Source: Rubellimicrobium sp.
GTDB lineage: Bacteria > Pseudomonadota > Alphaproteobacteria > Rhodobacterales > Rhodobacteraceae
Assembly: GCA_020852925.1 (NCBI GenBank)
Contig: JADYZU010000046.1
Coordinates: 1-61,411, forward strand
Reading direction: 5' to 3'
Length of the DNA stretch: 61,411 nt
Shown: piece after piece, positions 1-8,071 of the stretch
Numbering within the stretch: the first letter of the stretch is position 1
How the letters are laid out: each line of letters begins with the position of its first letter
The notes under the pieces: model-generated
The model's database searches: none
Told to the model about the DNA's origin: nothing
The model's input: only the letters and a program-made list of their open reading frames with translations
Position numbers and translations under genes: made by a program

Positions 1-112
1 CCCCCCCCCCGCCCCCACGTTTGCCCCGCGCGCCTGTCCAGGGCATTTGTTCCCTGCGCTTGCTCCTGCGGCACTTTTCGGTCAAGAGGCCCCAGCATGG
101 CATGGGGGCCGC

Positions 113-838
113 ATGGACAAGAAGCCGACGACACAGCGCCTGCCCGCCGGCGCCGGGGCCGCCCCCGTGGCGCCGCCATTCGCGCCGCCCATCGCGCCTC
201 CCGTCACGCCGCCCGTCACACCGCCCGTCACGCTGCGCGACCATCTGCGCCTCGAATTCAACGACCACGGCTGCCTGCGGCGGATGTGGACCAATACCCG
301 TGAAATCGCCCCCGGCGTCTGGCGGTCGAGCCAGCCGGATCCGGGCCGGCTGGCGCGGTGGAAGGACATGGGCATCCGCACGGTGCTGTCCCTGCGCGGC
401 GACCGGGACGCCGCGCACGGACGGGTCGAACGCGACGCCTGCACACGCCTCGGCCTCGAGCATGTCACCGTCGGGCTGAGCGCGACGAATGCCCTGCCGC
501 CCGGAACCTACCTGGCGCTCATCGCCCGCATGCGCGAGATCGGGCGGCCCTTCGTCATGCATTGCAAGACCGGCGCCGACCGTACCGGGATCGCCTCGGC
601 CTTCTATCTCATGGCGATCGAGGGGGTGCCGCTTCAGGTCGCGCGCGGGCAGTTGTCGCTGCGCCACCTGCATATCCGGCAGGGGGCGGCGGGGATCCTC
701 GACCACATTCTCGACCGCTACGAGGCGCGGTTGCACGAGGGCGCGATCGGGATCGAGGACTGGATCGCCCGCGACTACGACCCGGCCGAAGTCACCCGCA
801 GCTTCCGCGACTCGCGCCGATGGCTGCGCCGGCGGTAG
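113..838 (+). CDS. Tyrosine / dual-specificity protein phosphatase family protein
   Basis: Probable cytoplasmic phosphatase of 241 residues that removes phosphate through a cysteinyl-phosphate intermediate; the substrate is unknown. The signature loop HCKTGADRTG (about residues 150-159) has the C-x5-R form, with Cys151 as nucleophile and Arg157 binding phosphate. The N-terminus is a low-complexity Pro/Ala stretch with a PPVT repeat encoded by 12-base units, probably disordered. I start at the ATG at 113; an in-frame ATG at 47 would add 22 unconvincing residues. The stop lies 19 bases inside the following ABC-exporter gene, so the two are probably translationally coupled and may serve one envelope or export process. 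Family assignment is firm; substrate (protein, lipid or sugar phosphate) is open. Confidence 0.85.
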   Translation: MDKKPTTQRLPAGAGAAPVAPPFAPPIAPPVTPPVTPPVTLRDHLRLEFNDHGCLRRMWTNTREIAPGVWRSSQPDPGRLARWKDMGIRTVLSLRGDRDAAHGRVERDACTRLGLEHVTVGLSATNALPPGTYLALIARMREIGRPFVMHCKTGADRTGIASAFYLMAIEGVPLQVARGQLSLRHLHIRQGAAGILDHILDRYEARLHEGAIGIEDWIARDYDPAEVTRSFRDSRRWLRRR

Positions 839-2580
839 GCGTGCCGGGGGCGCGCGGCCATCTGGGCTGGCTCTGGCACGGCTACATGCGCCGGCACTGG
901 AAGCTCATGGTGCTGGCCGCGCTCTTCATGGCGATCGAGGGCGGCACCCTTGGAGTCATGGCCTGGATGATGGGGCCGATGTTCGACGGCATCTTCGTCG
1001 AGCACCGCACGGGCGCGATCTGGACCGTCGGGCTGACCGTGCTGGGCCTGTTCGCGATCCGCGCCATCACCTCGATGGCGCAGCAGATCCTCATGACCCG
1101 GGTCAGCCAGAGCGGCGCCGCGCATCTGCGCGAGGATCTGCTGGCGCGGCTCATGACCCTCGAGACCGGATTCCATCAGCGCCACCCGCCCGGCATGCTG
1201 ATCGAGCGGGTGCAGGGCGACGCGGGCGTCATCGCCGGGCTGTGGTCGGCGCTCGTCACCGGCTTCGGACGCGATCTGGTGGGGGTGGTCTCGCTCTTTT
1301 CGGTGGCGCTGGTGATCGACTGGCGCTGGACCGCGGTGGCGCTGGTAGGGGTGCCGCTGCTGGTTGCGCCCTCGCTTGCCGCGCAGTCGCGCGTGCGCCG
1401 CGCCGCCACGAACGCGCGGCAGGTCGCCGCCGAGATGTCGACCCGCCTCGACGAGGTGTTCCACGGCCTCACCCAGATCAAGCTCAACCGGCTCGAGACC
1501 TACCAGTCGGACCGGTTCCGCCGCCTGACCCGCGCCCGCGTCCGCGCCGAGACCCGCTCGGCCGCGGCCAGCGCCGCGATCCCGGCGCTGATCGACCTCA
1601 TGACCGGGCTGGGGTTCCTCGGGGTGCTGTGGTGGGGCGGCTCCGAGATCATCGCCGGCGACAAGACCGTGGGACAGTTCATGTCCTTCTTCACCGCCAT
1701 CGCCATCGCCTTCGAACCGCTGCGCCGCCTGGGCGGGCTGAGCGGCCAGTGGCAGCAGGCCGCCGCCTCGGTTGAGAGGACGCGCGAGCTGATGGAGACC
1801 GGACCGGCCCTGCGCCCGCCGGCCCGTCCCCTGCCCCCGCCCACCGGCGCGCCCGACATCCGCTTTCACGATGTCGGCCTGTCCTATGACGGCAAGATCG
1901 TGCTCGACGGGCTGAGCTTCACCGCCCGCGCCGGCGAAACCACCGCCATCGTCGGCCCCTCGGGCGCGGGCAAGAGCACGGTGTTCAACCTGCTGACGCG
2001 GCTGGTCGATCCCGACCGCGGACGCATCACCCTGGGCGGGGTTGCGACCGGGGACATGGAACTTGCCGATCTGCGCGGGCTGTTTTCCGTGGTGACGCAG
2101 GACGCCGCGCTCTTTGACGAGACCCTGGCCGAGAACATCCTGCTGGGCCGGGACGACGTGGATCCGGCGCGGCTTGCGGCGGCGCTCGCGGATGCGCAGG
2201 TTGCGGCCTTCCTGCCCGGACTCGCGCAGGGGATCGGGACGCGGGTGGGGCCGCGCGGATCGGCGCTTTCGGGCGGGCAGCGCCAGCGCGTGGCGATCGC
2301 GCGCGCGCTCTTGCGCGACGCGCCGGTGCTGCTTCTCGACGAGGCGACCTCGGCTCTCGACACGAAGGCCGAAGCGGCCGTGCAGGCCGCGCTCGAGCGG
2401 ATGGCGGCGGGGCGCACGACGCTGGTGATCGCACACCGGCTTGGCACGGTGCTGGGTGCGGACCGGATCATCGTCATGGATGGCGGCCGCGTGGTCGAGG
2501 AGGGGCGCCACGCCGATCTTGTGGCGCTGGGCGGGGTCTATGCCGCGCTCCACGCCCTGCACCTGCGCGAGCCCGTCTGA
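820..2580 (+). CDS. ABC exporter, fused permease and ATPase (MsbA-like)
   Basis: A 586-residue half-transporter of the type-I ABC exporter family, which works as a homodimer in the inner membrane and uses ATP to move lipids or drugs outward. A hydrophobic N-terminal half with about six membrane segments (first near residues 28-50) is followed by a nucleotide-binding domain. That domain has Walker A GPSGAGKST (about 379), signature LSGGQRQR (about 483) and Walker B VLLLDEATSALD (about 503), then the H-loop AHRLGT. The ATG at 820 overlaps the upstream phosphatase by 19 bases. A lipid A or polysaccharide-lipid flippase role is possible, but the substrate cannot be read from sequence. A pair of palindromes follows the stop codon. 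Confidence 0.92.
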   Translation: MAAPAVGVPGARGHLGWLWHGYMRRHWKLMVLAALFMAIEGGTLGVMAWMMGPMFDGIFVEHRTGAIWTVGLTVLGLFAIRAITSMAQQILMTRVSQSGAAHLREDLLARLMTLETGFHQRHPPGMLIERVQGDAGVIAGLWSALVTGFGRDLVGVVSLFSVALVIDWRWTAVALVGVPLLVAPSLAAQSRVRRAATNARQVAAEMSTRLDEVFHGLTQIKLNRLETYQSDRFRRLTRARVRAETRSAAASAAIPALIDLMTGLGFLGVLWWGGSEIIAGDKTVGQFMSFFTAIAIAFEPLRRLGGLSGQWQQAAASVERTRELMETGPALRPPARPLPPPTGAPDIRFHDVGLSYDGKIVLDGLSFTARAGETTAIVGPSGAGKSTVFNLLTRLVDPDRGRITLGGVATGDMELADLRGLFSVVTQDAALFDETLAENILLGRDDVDPARLAAALADAQVAAFLPGLAQGIGTRVGPRGSALSGGQRQRVAIARALLRDAPVLLLDEATSALDTKAEAAVQAALERMAAGRTTLVIAHRLGTVLGADRIIVMDGGRVVEEGRHADLVALGGVYAALHALHLREPV

Positions 2581-2591
2581 CCGGCCGGACC

Positions 2592-2673
2592 CACAAAATT
2601 CCCGAATTTTGTGTCCCGCGCCAGGCCGATGCCGAAACCGCGTCGCCCGCCACAAAATTCGGGAATTTTGTGG
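2592..2673. repeat. Two copies of a 22-base palindrome, mutually complementary
   Basis: Two AT-rich dyads lie in the 184-base gap between the ABC exporter and ygfZ. Both have the arms CACAAAATTC and GAATTTTGTG around a 2-base centre: CC in the first (2592-2613) and GG in the second (2651-2672, extendable by one pair to 2650-2673). Because only the centre differs, each copy is the exact reverse complement of the other. RNA could fold as two small hairpins or as one 22-bp stem with a 37-base loop. They stand out in the GC-rich background. They could be operators for a dimeric regulator, a bidirectional terminator, or a small dispersed repeat. Confidence 0.85.
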
Positions 2674-2764
2674 AATGCCCCGCACAGGCGCGGTGCGGTC
2701 CCGGGCCTTGCGCATGGAGGGCCACGGCCTATCCTTGGCCGGCAGCCGAACGGAGCCCCCTTCC

Positions 2765-3514
2765 ATGACCAGAGCCGTCCTTGCCGTGACCGGTTCCGAC
2801 CGCGAGCATTTCCTTCAGAGCCTCGTCACCAACGACCTGCGCGGACTCGGCGCCGCAGGGATCCGCTATGCCGCCCTTCTGACCCCGCAGGGAAGATACC
2901 TCGCCGATTTCTTCATGATCGCGCGAGACGATGCCATCCTCCTCGATGTCGATGCCGGGCTGGCGCCGCTCCTCCTTGAACGGCTGGGCCGCTACCGGCT
3001 GCGCGCGGATGTGACGATCGCGCCCACGCAGATCACCGTGGCGCGCGGGACCGGGCCCGCCCCCGCGGGCGCGCTGCCCGATCCGCGCCATCCGGCGCTG
3101 GGCTGGCGCCTTTACGGCGCCGGGATGCAGGATGATGCCACCGACTGGGACGCGCTGCGCGTCGCGCATCTGATCCCCGAGACCGGGATCGAGCTCACCC
3201 CCGAAACCTACATCCTCGAGATGGGATTCGAGCGCCTGAACGGTGTCGACTTCCGCAAGGGCTGCTATGTCGGGCAGGAGGTGACGGCACGGATGAAGCA
3301 CCGGAGCGAATTGCGCAAGGGGCTGGTGCGGGTGCTGGTCGTGGGCGGCGGCGCGGCCCCGCCCGGCACGCCGATCCTGACTGCGGACGGGCGCGAGGCC
3401 GGCACGCTCCTGACGCGTTCGGGCGGGCGGGCCCTTGCCTGGCTGCGGCACGACCGGGCCGGGGGCGATCTCGGCGCCGCGGGGCTGCGGATCCGGACCG
3501 ATCAGGCCAGATAG
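2765..3514 (+). CDS. ygfZ: Folate-binding protein YgfZ (Fe-S cluster assembly/repair)
   Basis: A 249-residue member of the YgfZ/GcvT-like folate-binding family. YgfZ helps make or repair certain Fe-S enzymes using tetrahydrofolate, in the cytoplasm. The N-terminus (VTGSDREHFLQSLVTNDLR) matches the family, and the diagnostic KGCYVGQE motif with its conserved Cys is at about residues 163-170 after GFERLNGVDFR. The start ATG at 2765 follows a weak purine stretch. The 3' end overlaps the convergent phosphatase-family gene by 13 bases. The upstream palindromes may be part of its control region. The family identity is clear; the particular client enzymes are not known from sequence. Confidence 0.92.
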   Translation: MTRAVLAVTGSDREHFLQSLVTNDLRGLGAAGIRYAALLTPQGRYLADFFMIARDDAILLDVDAGLAPLLLERLGRYRLRADVTIAPTQITVARGTGPAPAGALPDPRHPALGWRLYGAGMQDDATDWDALRVAHLIPETGIELTPETYILEMGFERLNGVDFRKGCYVGQEVTARMKHRSELRKGLVRVLVVGGGAAPPGTPILTADGREAGTLLTRSGGRALAWLRHDRAGGDLGAAGLRIRTDQAR

Positions 3515-4329
3515 GCGAACCGGCGGGCCAGATCGTCCCAGAGCGCGGCCGAGGCCGCGGCCAGAAGCACGCCCTTGCGCCGGTTGGCGTCATAGTCCGC
3601 CCCGTCGAGAAACCGCACCACCCCGCCCGCCTGCGTCACGCACAGCACCCCGGCCGCGTGGTCCCAGGGATGCGGCACCGGGCCCGAGAGCAGGAATTCG
3701 GCGCTGCCCTGCGCCAGCATGCGGTATTCGTGGCAGGCGCAGCGCAACGAGGTGACGCGGGCGAAGTCCGGCAGATCGGCCGAGATGCGCAACTGGGTCG
3801 CCCGTGGGAACAGGCCCATCGGCACATAGCCGCTGATCCGTCCGGCGCGGGTCTCCTGCGAAGTGGCCAGAGGGCGGGCGCCCCCCTTGTGCCGGAACAC
3901 CGTCCCCTGCCCCGCTTCCGCCTCGATCCAGTCGTCGAGCACGGGGTCATGGAGCATCCCCCAGACCGGCCGCCCCCGGTGGAGCACCGCCGCGATCGTC
4001 CCGAAGAGCGCAAGGCCCTTGGCAAAGTTCCAGGTGCCGTCCACCGGGTCGATCACCACCGCATGTTCGGCCGTGCCCATGCGCGGACGCAGCGCCGGGT
4101 CGGCGGCGACGGCCTCTTCGCCCAGCACCTCGGCCTCGGGCCAGAGCGCGCGCATCCGGGCGGTGATCTCGGCCTCGGCTTCGGTATCGGCCAGCGTGAC
4201 CAGATCGGCATGGCCGGATTTCGTGCGGATCTCGCCGGGGACCAGGGCGCGGAACCGCGGCAGGATGCGGTGCGCCGCCGCCTCGCGGATCGCGGCGATG
4301 AGACCGGCCTTCAGCCTGTCGTCGAACAT
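3502..4329 (-). CDS. Inositol-monophosphatase family protein (possibly histidinol-phosphatase HisN)
   Basis: A 275-residue Mg2+-dependent phosphatase of the IMPase superfamily. The metal-binding motifs are in order: GEE at 70-72, DPVDGTWNF at 94-102 and WDHAAGVL near the C-terminus. Substrates in this family include myo-inositol phosphate, histidinol phosphate, fructose-1,6-bisphosphate and PAP; histidinol-phosphatase is common for such alphaproteobacterial genes but is not decided here. The ATG at 4329 was chosen because AGGAGG stands about seven bases before it; an upstream ATG at 4371 has no such site. The gene converges on ygfZ with a 13-base overlap. Confidence 0.85.
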   Translation of the reverse strand: MFDDRLKAGLIAAIREAAAHRILPRFRALVPGEIRTKSGHADLVTLADTEAEAEITARMRALWPEAEVLGEEAVAADPALRPRMGTAEHAVVIDPVDGTWNFAKGLALFGTIAAVLHRGRPVWGMLHDPVLDDWIEAEAGQGTVFRHKGGARPLATSQETRAGRISGYVPMGLFPRATQLRISADLPDFARVTSLRCACHEYRMLAQGSAEFLLSGPVPHPWDHAAGVLCVTQAGGVVRFLDGADYDANRRKGVLLAAASAALWDDLARRFAYLA

Positions 4330-4641
4330 GGTGGCACCTCCTGCGGGCCGGGCGGCGATTCGTCCGCGCAAAGTCGCGAACCAGGCACGAAAAAACTGAT
4401 GAAGTGTTGATCCACGCCCCCCGCCCCCCTATATCCGGCGCTGCACCCTGCGGGGCCATGTCCGCATCCGGCAAACCGGCCGGGATCTGCCCCTTGCGGG
4501 CATGTGGACAGGGGCTCTCCGGGGCGCCATGCGGATAGTGCAGGACAGCCATGCAAAAACAGCGCCACAGAATCGGTGCCAAACATGCATATTCCGCAGG
4601 ACATCGAAGGACGCAAGAGCAAGAACGGTAGGGAATCGCAG
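4330..4641. other. 312-base divergent intergenic region
   Basis: This stretch separates the minus-strand IMPase-family gene from the plus-strand DUF6280-like gene. It holds the phosphatase ribosome-binding site next to 4329 and a good sigma-70-like promoter pointing right at 4407-4435. The remainder encodes nothing I can support. A longer version of the DUF6280-like protein could begin at an ATG at 4585, but that start has no ribosome-binding site. Confidence 0.5.
4407..4435 (+). promoter_or_regulatory. Sigma-70-like promoter for the DUF6280-like gene
   Basis: TTGATC at 4407-4412 and TATATC at 4430-4435 are separated by exactly 17 bases, close to the vegetative consensus. The 5' leader to the chosen start at 4642 would be about 200 bases. 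The AT-rich -10 stands out in a run of C residues. This is prediction by pattern only. Confidence 0.5.
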
Positions 4642-4974
4642 ATGAAGGATTTCGTCGACAGCACCGCTTTCAACAACGAGCAGGGAAACCGTGCCCGCAA
4701 GCTGTTTGCCGCGGTGGTGCTGGCTGCGCTCGATGATGCCATCGCCGATGACAAGAAATACGGCAACGGCCCGGAGCAGATCGCCCGTTGGGCGCGGTCG
4801 CGCGACGGGCGCGAGGTGCTGTCCTGCGCCGGGATCGACCCGAACGAACGGGTGGTTCAGGGCCTGATGGATTTCGTGGGCAAGGGTGTGCGCACTTCGG
4901 TCGCGCTCTCGCGCGAGGAAAGCGAACGGCGCCACGCCGCCGAAGAGGCCGAGGCCGCGCGCGCCGCCGCCTGA
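4642..4974 (+). CDS. Small conserved protein, DUF6280-like
   Basis: A soluble 110-residue protein of unknown function that I recognise as similar to a conserved Rhodobacteraceae family (DUF6280, from memory). It is rich in charged and Ala residues. It opens MKDFVDSTAFNNEQGNRARK, has a central GPEQIARWARSRDGREVL segment, and ends in an acidic, probably helical EESERRHAAEEAEAARAAA tail. It has no signal peptide or membrane segment. The ATG at 4642 follows AGGGAA. A 19-residue-longer form from 4585 cannot be excluded. It stands alone, transcribed divergently from the phosphatase-family gene and convergent with the ycjF-like gene. Confidence 0.75.
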   Translation: MKDFVDSTAFNNEQGNRARKLFAAVVLAALDDAIADDKKYGNGPEQIARWARSRDGREVLSCAGIDPNERVVQGLMDFVGKGVRTSVALSREESERRHAAEEAEAARAAA

Positions 4975-5046
4975 CCCCGGCAACCCGGCCATCCCCATCG
5001 CGGCCCCTCCGGGGGCCGCCATGCATTTCACGGGGTCGGCCGCGCC

Positions 5047-6087
5047 TCAGGGCGCCGGACCTGCCTTGCGCGCGCCCCCCGCCCCGCGCTCGCCCCCCGC
5101 CAGCCCGGCAAGGGCGCGCCCCAGCACCGCCGCCACCCCCGGGCGCGCGTGCAGCACAAAGGGCAGCGGCCGGCACAGGTCCATCGCCGCCAGCCCGACC
5201 CGCACCGTCAGCGCGCCGTTCACCACCCCCTCGCCGAACCGGCGCGACAGCCGCGACAGCAGCGAGCCGCCGGCAATCGACCCCGCCAGATCGTCGCCCG
5301 CGGCCAGCACCCCGGTGGCCAGCAGATGTTCGAGCACCCGCCGCGCCAGCCGCCACGACCCGACCACGCCGGGACGTCCGCCATAGATCGCGGCCACGGC
5401 GCGGATCATGCGCAGGTTCAGCCACAGCGCCCCGGCCACATCCGCGGCCGGCATCGGCACGATCGCGGTCAGAAGCGCGATGCGGCGCGCGGCCTCCTCG
5501 ACCTCGTGCAGCGCGGCGGCATCGAGGGGCACAAGCAGCGCGGTCTCGGCCCGGGCAAGGACGCCGGCCGCGTCCACCTCTTCGTCGAGGCGCGGCAGCA
5601 CCTGCGCCAGCACGGCCCCCATGCCGGGGCGCGTGCGCCAGGGACGGCTCATGGCGGCCACGACCCCGCGCGCCCGCGCCGCATCCGCCGCCGCGCGCGC
5701 AAGGCCGGCCTCGAGGCGCAGCCGGTCGATCCGGCCCAGCCGCAGCAGGGCCACCCCCTCGCGCAGCGCCAGCGCCAGCACGATCAGCGCAAAGGCCCCC
5801 AGCAGCGCGCCCGCAAGCCAGCCCAGCACCGGCACCCGCCCGATCAGCCGCGCGGTCCAGTCCCAGGCGGCCAGCGACAGCACCAGCGACAGAAGCGCCG
5901 CCGTCACCAGCCAGAACGCCCGCGCCAGCCAGAGCCCGCCGCCGCGCCGGTCGGACGGCAGCCCGGCCGAAGGCGGCACCGCCTGCGTTCCGGGCACCGC
6001 CTGCGTCCCCGGCACGGGCGCGCGGTCGGGGGTGGCCGGGGGCGCGTCGGCCAGATCGACAAGGACGGGCGGCCCCTGCCCCGTCAT
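5047..6087 (-). CDS. ycjF: YcjF/TIGR01620-family membrane protein
   Basis: A 346-residue inner-membrane protein of the family found next to YcjX. The N-terminus is Pro/Ala-rich with a tandem VPGTQA duplication encoded by a near-exact DNA repeat. Two membrane segments follow (about residues 50-72 and 85-105), then a helical cytosolic region ending in a basic Gly/Ala tail. The family is linked with stress responses (phage-shock-related in enterobacteria), but its molecular function is unsolved. I start at the ATG at 6087; a GTG at 6114 overlaps the ycjX stop as GTGA and would add nine residues, so coupling to ycjX is likely either way. Confidence 0.8.
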   Translation of the reverse strand: MTGQGPPVLVDLADAPPATPDRAPVPGTQAVPGTQAVPPSAGLPSDRRGGGLWLARAFWLVTAALLSLVLSLAAWDWTARLIGRVPVLGWLAGALLGAFALIVLALALREGVALLRLGRIDRLRLEAGLARAAADAARARGVVAAMSRPWRTRPGMGAVLAQVLPRLDEEVDAAGVLARAETALLVPLDAAALHEVEEAARRIALLTAIVPMPAADVAGALWLNLRMIRAVAAIYGGRPGVVGSWRLARRVLEHLLATGVLAAGDDLAGSIAGGSLLSRLSRRFGEGVVNGALTVRVGLAAMDLCRPLPFVLHARPGVAAVLGRALAGLAGGERGAGGARKAGPAP

Positions 6088-6110
6088 CGCGCCATCCTCG
6101 GGTCTGCGGG

Positions 6111-7562
6111 TCACAAGAGCCAGTCTCCGATCAGGAATTCGGCCGCCTGGTCGAGGCGGACATGCGGCAACCCCTCGCCGGGGCGCAGGGTCAGGGGCGC
6201 GGGGGCGAAATCGGGGACGTGGAAACCGGCGGCGGGCCAAAGGGCGGCGGGCCAAAGGGCCCCCGCCGCTTCGCCCCCCCCTGCCCCGTCGCGCATCGGC
6301 AACAGCAGGCTGCGCGGATCCTCGGGCAGGTCGCCCGGATGCAGCGCCGCCTGCCGCCCGGTCGCGCCCAGCCGCCCGCGCACCACGGCCACGCGCCGCC
6401 CCAGATGCGCGATCTCGTCCTCGACCGTGGTGCGCAGCGCGGCGAGCGCCATGGACTCGGTCCGGGCCCCGGCGAATCCGGCCCGCTCGCGCGCCTCGCG
6501 CAGCAGTTCGGCGGTGAGCGCGGCCAGGCGCGGATGCTGGGCGTGGTGCAGATGGTCGGCCTTGGTGGCCGCAAACAGGATGCGCCCCACCCGCCGCATC
6601 CCCAGCGCGCGCGCCGCCCAGGCGCTGCGCCCCGGATTGAAGGCGCCCAGGATGCCCGCCATGGTCCGGCGCAGATCCGCCAGCGCCCGCGGCCCCCCCG
6701 CCAGCGCGCCCAGCACATCGACCAGCACCACCTGCCGGTCGATCCGCGCGAAATGGTCGCGAAAGAACGGCGCGACGATCCGGTCGCGGTAGGCATCGAA
6801 GCGGCGTTCGCATTCGCGCCAGAGCGACCCGCGCGGCGCCTGCGCCAGGGGCGGCAGCGGCGCGAAGGTCAGCGCCGGCGACCCCTCGAGATCGCCCGGC
6901 AGCAGGAACCGCCCCGGCGAGAAATCGGCCATCCCCGCCTCGCGCACCAGGGCAAGATGCGCGCTCCAGGCACGGGCAAGGCCGCGCGCCACCACCGGAT
7001 CGAACGGCGCGGCGGGATCGACCCGACCCAGCGCCTCGAACCAGGCGGCGGCCCCGGGCCGCTCCGGCAGCCGCGCCAGAATGCCCGCGGACCAGGTGGC
7101 GAAATCCATCTCCATGAGCCCGAGGTCCAGCAGCCATTCCCCCGGATAATCGACGATGTCGAGATGCACGCGCCGCGGCCCCGCCACGGCGCCGATCACC
7201 CCGCCCAGCATCCCGCGCGCCTCGAGCCGGAAGGACAGGCGCAACTGGCTGATGCGGCTGGTGCCCTGCGGCCACGCGGGTTCGGCGGCGGTCAGCCGGG
7301 CCAGGTGCTCTTCGTAGTCGAAGCGTGCCACGGTGTCGTCGGGCTGCGGTTGCAGGCGCACGGCGGCGATGGTGCCCTGCGCGGCCGCCGACAGCAGCGG
7401 CATCCGCCCCCGGTCGAGCAGGTTCGACACCAGCGAGGTGATGAACACCGTCTTGCCCGCGCGCGACAGCCCGGTGACGCCCAGCCTGAGCACCGGATCC
7501 CTGAGGTGAAGCGCGCTTCCCAGCCCCTCGGCCAGATCGCCGATCCATCCGCCTGCCGCCAC
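6111..7562 (-). CDS. ycjX: YcjX-family GTP/ATPase
   Basis: A 483-residue P-loop NTPase of the YcjX (DUF463) family. The Walker A motif GLSRAGKT is near the N-terminus in the context LRLGVTGLSRAGKTVFITSL, and HLDIVDYPGEW looks like the switch/Walker B region. Near the C-terminus a 15-base duplication gives the repeat ALWPAALWPA. The GTG at 7562 was preferred because AGGGG lies six bases before it; another GTG at 7583 is possible. The gene is followed at once by the ycjF-like gene, and both lie downstream of a small membrane-protein gene. The cellular role of the pair is not established. Confidence 0.85.
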   Translation of the reverse strand: MAAGGWIGDLAEGLGSALHLRDPVLRLGVTGLSRAGKTVFITSLVSNLLDRGRMPLLSAAAQGTIAAVRLQPQPDDTVARFDYEEHLARLTAAEPAWPQGTSRISQLRLSFRLEARGMLGGVIGAVAGPRRVHLDIVDYPGEWLLDLGLMEMDFATWSAGILARLPERPGAAAWFEALGRVDPAAPFDPVVARGLARAWSAHLALVREAGMADFSPGRFLLPGDLEGSPALTFAPLPPLAQAPRGSLWRECERRFDAYRDRIVAPFFRDHFARIDRQVVLVDVLGALAGGPRALADLRRTMAGILGAFNPGRSAWAARALGMRRVGRILFAATKADHLHHAQHPRLAALTAELLREARERAGFAGARTESMALAALRTTVEDEIAHLGRRVAVVRGRLGATGRQAALHPGDLPEDPRSLLLPMRDGAGGGEAAGALWPAALWPAAGFHVPDFAPAPLTLRPGEGLPHVRLDQAAEFLIGDWLL

Positions 7563-7627
7563 ATGCCGCCCCTGTGCTGCCACCCCCAAGATAGGCCGCA
7601 GGCAGGCGCTTGTGTAGGGGCGCAGCC

Positions 7628-8071
7628 TCAGGAGGCGTCGCGCAACGGGCCAGACACGGGGCCAGCCACGGGGCCAGAGACGGGGCCAGAGACGGGGCCA
7701 GATGCGGGGCCGGAGAGGGGGCCGGAGAGGGGGGCCGTGCGGGTAAGCGGCGGCTCGGCCCGGCGCGAGGGGCCGGAGGGGACAGGCGCATCGGGCCGTC
7801 CGGCGGGGACGGCGGATGCCGGGGCCGGCGCACGCCGCAGGGCGCGGTTCATTTCCGTCACCTGCGCCACCAGATCGAGTTGCGCCCGCAGCACCAGCGA
7901 CACCGCCACAAGACACAGCCCGCCCGCGATCACCCCCGCCGCCAGAACCGCCGGGGTCATCGCCGCCTCCGGCAGGCCCTGCAGCGCCACCAGCCCCGCC
8001 GGCACCGCGATCCCGCCCGCGACCGCCCCCCAGCCAAGCGCCCCGAGCAGCCCGACGATGCCGCGCGCCAT
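7628..8071 (-). CDS. Small two-helix membrane protein with SGPx repeat tail
   Basis: A probable 147-residue inner-membrane protein I cannot assign to a named family. Two hydrophobic helices (about residues 3-27 and 33-57) are followed by a short amphipathic stretch LRAQLDLVAQVTEMNRAL and a long Pro/Ala/Ser tail. The tail ends in SGPL, SGPA and SGPV units encoded by seven 12-base DNA repeats. The ATG at 8071 was chosen for the short N-terminus before the first helix; a GTG at 8086 is an alternative. It lies 65 bases upstream of ycjX on the same strand and may belong to that operon. Codon bias supports coding; function is unknown. Confidence 0.6.
   Translation of the reverse strand: MARGIVGLLGALGWGAVAGGIAVPAGLVALQGLPEAAMTPAVLAAGVIAGGLCLVAVSLVLRAQLDLVAQVTEMNRALRRAPAPASAVPAGRPDAPVPSGPSRRAEPPLTRTAPLSGPLSGPASGPVSGPVSGPVAGPVSGPLRDAS
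7646..7729. repeat. Seven 12-base tandem repeats
   Basis: Seven consecutive 12-base units, consensus GGGGCCAGAGAC on the plus strand, run from 7646 to 7729. The last two units read GGGGCCGGAGAG. Because 12 is a multiple of three they lie in frame inside the small membrane-protein gene and encode SGPx repeats at its C-terminus. This is a typical slippage-prone array whose copy number may differ between strains. Confidence 0.95.

Noticed and set aside
47..112. Upstream start of the phosphatase (ATG at 47)
   Set aside because: The extra 22 residues have no ribosome-binding site or conserved pattern; the ATG at 113 is more likely.
775..2766. Long open frame on the minus strand opposite the ABC exporter (663 codons)
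   Set aside because: High GC leaves few stops on the opposite strand. The translation has no family features, and the exporter on the plus strand has a full set of ABC motifs.
7646..7729. Possible CRISPR array
   Set aside because: Units are only 12 bases with no spacers, are in frame with a gene, and no cas gene is in the window.
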